Shown piece after piece: positions 13,359-15,940 of a stretch of 15,940 nucleotides of DNA (positions are counted from its first letter, which is position 1; each line of letters starts with the position of its first letter). The translations under genes and the position numbers were made by a program. Source of the DNA: Cellulomonas sp. (GTDB lineage Bacteria > Actinomycetota > Actinomycetes > Actinomycetales > Cellulomonadaceae); the NCBI GenBank assembly GCA_027451305.1, contig DAIDJQ010000046.1, positions 1 through 15,940 on the forward strand. The letters are read 5' to 3'. The notes under the pieces are model-generated. The model did not search any database, was not told the DNA's origin, and was given only the letters and a program-made list of their open reading frames with translations.

Positions 13359-14819
13359 ATGCCAGCCACTGCCCAGCCCGGCACCGCGCACCCCCGTGCG
13401 GTGCTGGCGATCGTCCTGACCACCTACCTGATGATCATCGTCGACACGTCGGTGGTGATCACAGGCCTGCCGCACATCCGTCGCGACCTCGGCTTCGACG
13501 ACACCGGCGTGTCCTGGGTGCAGAACGCGTACACGCTCGCCTTCGGCGGGCTGCTGCTGCTCGGCGCCCGGGCCGGCGACCTGTACGGCCGGCGGCGTGT
13601 GCTGCTGATCGGGCTCGCGCTGTTCTCGTCCGCCTCGCTGGCGGTCGGCGCGGCGCCGGTCGCCGGGCTGCTGGTGGCCGCTCGGGCAGTGCAGGGGGTC
13701 GGTGCCGCGATCCTGGCGCCGTCCACGCTGGCCCTGATCACCGCCTCCTTCCCCGAGGGCCCGCAGCGTTCCCGGGCGGTGGTCTGGTACGGGTCGGTCG
13801 CGGGGATCGGTGCGGCCGTCGGCCTGGTGCTCGGCGGGCTGCTGGCCGACCTGGCGAGCTGGCGGGTGGCCTTCGCGATCAACGTGCCGATCGGCGTGCT
13901 GCTGATGGTGCTGGCCGTGCGGTACCTCGACCGGGGCGGGCGGCGTGCCGGCCGGCTGGACGTGGCGGGGGCCGTCACGTCGACCCTCGGCATGACGGCG
14001 CTCGCGGACGGCATCGTGCGGCTGGGTGACGCCGGTCGTGCGGACCGGGGTGCGCTGGCCATGCTGGCCGTCGGCGTGGTGCTGGTGGTGACGTTCGTGC
14101 TGGTGGAGCGGCGGGCGGCGCAGCCGATCATGCCGTTGCACCTGCTCGCCGACCGGGTGCGCACCGGTGCCTACCTCACCCGGTTCGCGTTCATCGCGGC
14201 GATGATCACCTACTTCCTGTTCGTGTCCCGGCTGCTGCAGGACGCGTGGGGCTGGTCCGCGCTCGCGGCCGGGCTCGCCTTCCTGCCGATGACGCTGGTC
14301 AACTTCGTCGTCGCCGCGCGGGTGCAGCGGCTGCTGGGCCGGTTCGGCGCCCGGCTGGTGCTGCCGGCCGGCATCGCGCTGGCCCTCGCGGGGCTGGTGT
14401 GGCTCGCACAGGCGCCCGCCGCGGGCGGGTACGTGCTCGCCGTCGGGCTGCCGTGCGTGCTGATCGGTGCCGGGCAGGGGCTGGCGTTCGCGCCGATGAC
14501 CTCGGCCGGTATCGCCGGTGCGCGCGCCGAGGAGGCCGGTGCCGCGTCGGGCGTGCTCAACGCGTTCCACCAGCTGGGTGGTGCGATCGGCCTCGCGGCG
14601 ACCACCGCGGTGGCGGCCCTGGTCGCGGGCACGCCGGCGGTGCCGAGCCCGGCGCAGGTCGCGGCGCGGGTGGATGCTGCGATGGGCGGCGCGAGCGTGC
14701 TCATGGGGCTCGCGCTCGTCGCGACGCTGGTGCTGGTGGTGCCGGCGCACGCGTCGTCCCGGCGTCGCGAGGTGCGAGCGGTGGGGAACCTGATGACCGT
14801 GCGAGAGGAGCTGTCCTGA
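13359..14819 (+). CDS. MFS multidrug/metabolite exporter, DHA2 family (14-helix type)
   Basis: 486 residues from the ATG at 13359, chosen because AGGAG lies about 7 bases upstream; an in-frame ATG at 13320 lacks one. The first helix carries the DHA2 D1 pattern (IIVDTSVVITGLPHIRRDLG, 26-45). Motif A is at 69-81 (GARAGDLYGRRRV), and the drug:proton antiporter motif C region is at about 145-160 (YGSVAGIGAAVGLVLGG), followed by SWRVAFAINVPIG (167-179). The length and number of hydrophobic segments fit 14 helices. It would expel a drug or metabolite in exchange for protons. It overlaps the DUF2255 gene by one base and is divergent from an XRE regulator, which likely controls it. Confidence 0.95.
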   Translation: MPATAQPGTAHPRAVLAIVLTTYLMIIVDTSVVITGLPHIRRDLGFDDTGVSWVQNAYTLAFGGLLLLGARAGDLYGRRRVLLIGLALFSSASLAVGAAPVAGLLVAARAVQGVGAAILAPSTLALITASFPEGPQRSRAVVWYGSVAGIGAAVGLVLGGLLADLASWRVAFAINVPIGVLLMVLAVRYLDRGGRRAGRLDVAGAVTSTLGMTALADGIVRLGDAGRADRGALAMLAVGVVLVVTFVLVERRAAQPIMPLHLLADRVRTGAYLTRFAFIAAMITYFLFVSRLLQDAWGWSALAAGLAFLPMTLVNFVVAARVQRLLGRFGARLVLPAGIALALAGLVWLAQAPAAGGYVLAVGLPCVLIGAGQGLAFAPMTSAGIAGARAEEAGAASGVLNAFHQLGGAIGLAATTAVAALVAGTPAVPSPAQVAARVDAAMGGASVLMGLALVATLVLVVPAHASSRRREVRAVGNLMTVREELS

Positions 14820-15247
14820 TGAAGGCGTCCGACGGCGACGGTGCGTCGGTGGGCGGGCCGGGTGCGGGCGCCGGCTGGACGGCCGACGAGCTGCGGCGGA
14901 TCGGCGGTGCCGACGAGCTGCAGGTGGCGTCCTACCGGCGCGACGGCACGCTGCGGCCGGGCGTGACCATCTGGGTGGTGACCCTCGGGGACGACGTGTA
15001 CCTGCGGTCCGCGTACGGGCCGGACAACGGGTGGTTCCGCCGGGCGCTCGAGTCCGGAACGGGCCGGGTGCGGGTCGGCGGCGTCACCAGGGACGTGCGG
15101 TTCGTGGTGCCGGAGGACGACGACGTGCACGGGGCGCTCGATGCCGCGTACCACGCCAAGTACGACCGGTACGGGCCGGCGATCGTCGGATCGGTGGTCG
15201 GGCCGGCGCTGGTGGGCTGCACGGTGCGGGTGGACCCGGTCGGCTGA
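14819..15247 (+). CDS. DUF2255 family protein, translationally coupled to the MFS exporter
   Basis: 142 residues; the ATG shares one base with the MFS stop (TGATG), and GAGGAG lies about 8 bases upstream inside the MFS gene. After a Gly-rich tail (1-19) the domain begins WTADELRRIGGADELQV (20-36), then TIWVVTLGDDVYLRS (50-64), a WFRRALESGTGRVRVGG segment (72-88) and AAYHAKYDRYGP (109-120), the layout of DUF2255. The split-barrel look of V-x-W-V-x-x-x-D-x-x-Y-x-R-S with a following G-R-V-R-V resembles flavin- or F420-dependent nitroreductase and pyridoxamine-oxidase-like proteins, so a role in redox modification of the exported compound is possible. That is inference. No signal peptide is seen, so it is cytoplasmic. 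Confidence 0.88.
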   Translation: MKASDGDGASVGGPGAGAGWTADELRRIGGADELQVASYRRDGTLRPGVTIWVVTLGDDVYLRSAYGPDNGWFRRALESGTGRVRVGGVTRDVRFVVPEDDDVHGALDAAYHAKYDRYGPAIVGSVVGPALVGCTVRVDPVG

Positions 15248-15275
15248 GGGTGGCGGCGGGCCGTGGCGCGACACA

Positions 15276-15316
15276 GAAGGGGCCGGGCGTCGTCGTTCTC
15301 GACGCCCGGCCCCTTC
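15276..15316. terminator. Strong bidirectional terminator between DUF2255 and the aldo/keto reductase
   Basis: A perfect 17-bp stem: 15276-15292 (GAAGGGGCCGGGCGTCG) pairs with 15300-15316 around a 7-base loop TCGTTCT. It lies 28 bases after one stop codon and 32 bases before the other of two convergent genes. The GAA/TTC base of the stem is the only T-rich part on either strand. Confidence 0.85.
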
Positions 15317-15320
15317 CGCC

Positions 15321-15360
15321 GTGCCTGGTCAGCGGCGGTCGTGCCCGGTCAGCGGCGGCG
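15321..15360. repeat. 20-bp tandem duplication spanning the aldo/keto reductase stop codon
   Basis: 15321-15340 and 15341-15360 are direct repeats with 17 of 20 bases identical (core GGTCAGCGGCGG). The right copy contains the gene's TGA stop. The left copy carries a second TGA, which is out of frame because 20 is not a multiple of three. It looks like a local slippage duplication. Confidence 0.7.
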
Positions 15361-15940
15361 GGCCGCCGGCTGCAGCTCGGTGTCGCCGTAGCTGTTGTCG
15401 TCCGGGTTCAGCGTGACACCGGGGGCGACCAGCTGGTCGATCCGGTCGAGCACGTCCGCGCTGAGCCTGACCTCGGCGGCGGGCAGCTGGGACTCCAGCT
15501 GCTCCATGGTGCGCGGGCCGACGATCGCGGAGGTGACGCCCGGGTGGTTGACGACGAACCCGAGGGCCAGCTCGATCAGCGTCAGCCCGGCCTCGTCGGC
15601 CAGCTGCACCAGCTGCTCCACCACCTCGAGCTTGGCCTGGTTGGCCGGGCTGCTCATGTCGAACCGGGCACGCGGCCGTGCACCGGAGGTGGGGGTGCCG
15701 GCGGCGTCCTTGCGCCACCGGCCCGAGAGCCAGCCGCCGGCCAGCGGGCTGTACGTGAGGATGCCCATGCCGTGGCGCTGGGCGGTGGGCAGCACGTCGA
15801 GCTCGATGCCGCGCACCAGGATCGAGTACGGCGGCTGCTCGGTGACGAACCGCTGTAGGTGCCGGTCGTGTGCCACCCACTGCGCCTCGACGATCTGGCT
15901 CGCGGCGTAGGACGAGGAGCCGATGTACCGGACCTTGCCC
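15349..15940 (-). CDS. Aldo/keto reductase, 5' end beyond the window
   Basis: About 197 C-terminal residues are visible, starting mid-protein at GKVRYIGSSSYAASQIVEA, which matches the G-K-[IV]-R-x-[IL]-G-x-S strand after the substrate loop of AKR barrels. Then come the FVTEQPPYSILVRGIE segment, YSPLAGGWLSGR (the family's Y-S-P-L-A-x-G), and the NADPH-binding end VTSAIVGPRTMEQLESQL (G-x-R-x-x-x-Q-L) with a short polar tail ending ARRR. The catalytic Asp, Tyr, Lys and His lie in the missing N-terminal part, so activity cannot be judged. Members reduce aldehydes and ketones with NADPH in the cytoplasm. The full protein would be about 320-340 residues. Confidence 0.92.
   Translation of the reverse strand, partial: GKVRYIGSSSYAASQIVEAQWVAHDRHLQRFVTEQPPYSILVRGIELDVLPTAQRHGMGILTYSPLAGGWLSGRWRKDAAGTPTSGARPRARFDMSSPANQAKLEVVEQLVQLADEAGLTLIELALGFVVNHPGVTSAIVGPRTMEQLESQLPAAEVRLSADVLDRIDQLVAPGVTLNPDDNSYGDTELQPAARRR

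Noticed and set aside
12206..13423. 405-codon open frame on the minus strand overlapping the XRE regulator in another frame
   Set aside because: The alternative frame at 12280-13203 has the helix-turn-helix and ligand domain; this one is Arg/Pro/Gly-rich without any motif.
13101..14750. 549-codon open frame on the minus strand across the MFS exporter
   Set aside because: It is a low-complexity Arg/His/Gln-rich shadow of the exporter gene, with no recognisable domain or ribosome-binding site.

Overview
The window looks like chromosomal DNA of a high-GC actinobacterium. Third codon positions are almost all G or C, there is an Lsr2-family protein (a family essentially confined to Actinobacteria), a sugar importer operon has no ATPase of its own (the usual actinobacterial shared-ATPase arrangement), and XRE regulators of the MmyB-like type occur. 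A Cellulomonas-like genus is a guess from overall style only. No rRNA, tRNA, CRISPR array, insertion sequence or phage gene was seen.

Layout. (1) 1-2061, minus strand: a compact operon of a MarR-type regulator, a zinc-independent quinone oxidoreductase-like enzyme (4-base stop/start overlap) and a cyclase/kynurenine-formamidase-fold protein that runs off the left edge and has lost two of the expected metal ligands. (2) 2134-2763, plus: a LysE/RhtB-type exporter, divergent from the MarR gene. (3) 2824-8217: a LacI-type regulator on the minus strand, divergent from a plus-strand operon of a nucleoside-hydrolase-like enzyme, a CUT1-type solute-binding lipoprotein and two MalF/MalG-like permeases. 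A LacI-style operator with a central CG lies in the divergent promoter. A perfect 14-bp hairpin separates the binding-protein gene from the permeases. (4) 8298-8495, plus: a 65-residue protein that is only the N-terminal dimerisation half of Lsr2. (5) 8515-11915, minus: a second, CUT2-type sugar importer (binding lipoprotein, single-domain ATPase, permease), also with a perfect GC hairpin directly after the binding-protein gene, and with a clear promoter. (6) 11916-12279: a 364-base gap with the CUT2 promoter, a perfect 12-bp palindrome and a hairpin. (7) 12280-15247: an MmyB-like XRE regulator divergent from a DHA2 MFS exporter gene that is translationally coupled to a DUF2255 gene. (8) 15349 to the right edge, minus: the C-terminal part of an aldo/keto reductase, separated from DUF2255 by a 17-bp-stem bidirectional terminator.

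How the parts work together. Two sugar or glycoside uptake systems of different ABC classes lie next to each other. The first couples import to an intracellular N-glycoside hydrolase under a local LacI regulator, so its natural substrate may be a nucleoside or ribosyl compound. The single-domain Lsr2 homologue between the two importers is the most unusual gene: it could dimerise with, and modulate, full-length Lsr2 without binding DNA itself. The flanking modules (MarR/oxidoreductase/cyclase, LysE, XRE/MFS/DUF2255, AKR) look like ordinary detoxification and efflux cassettes.
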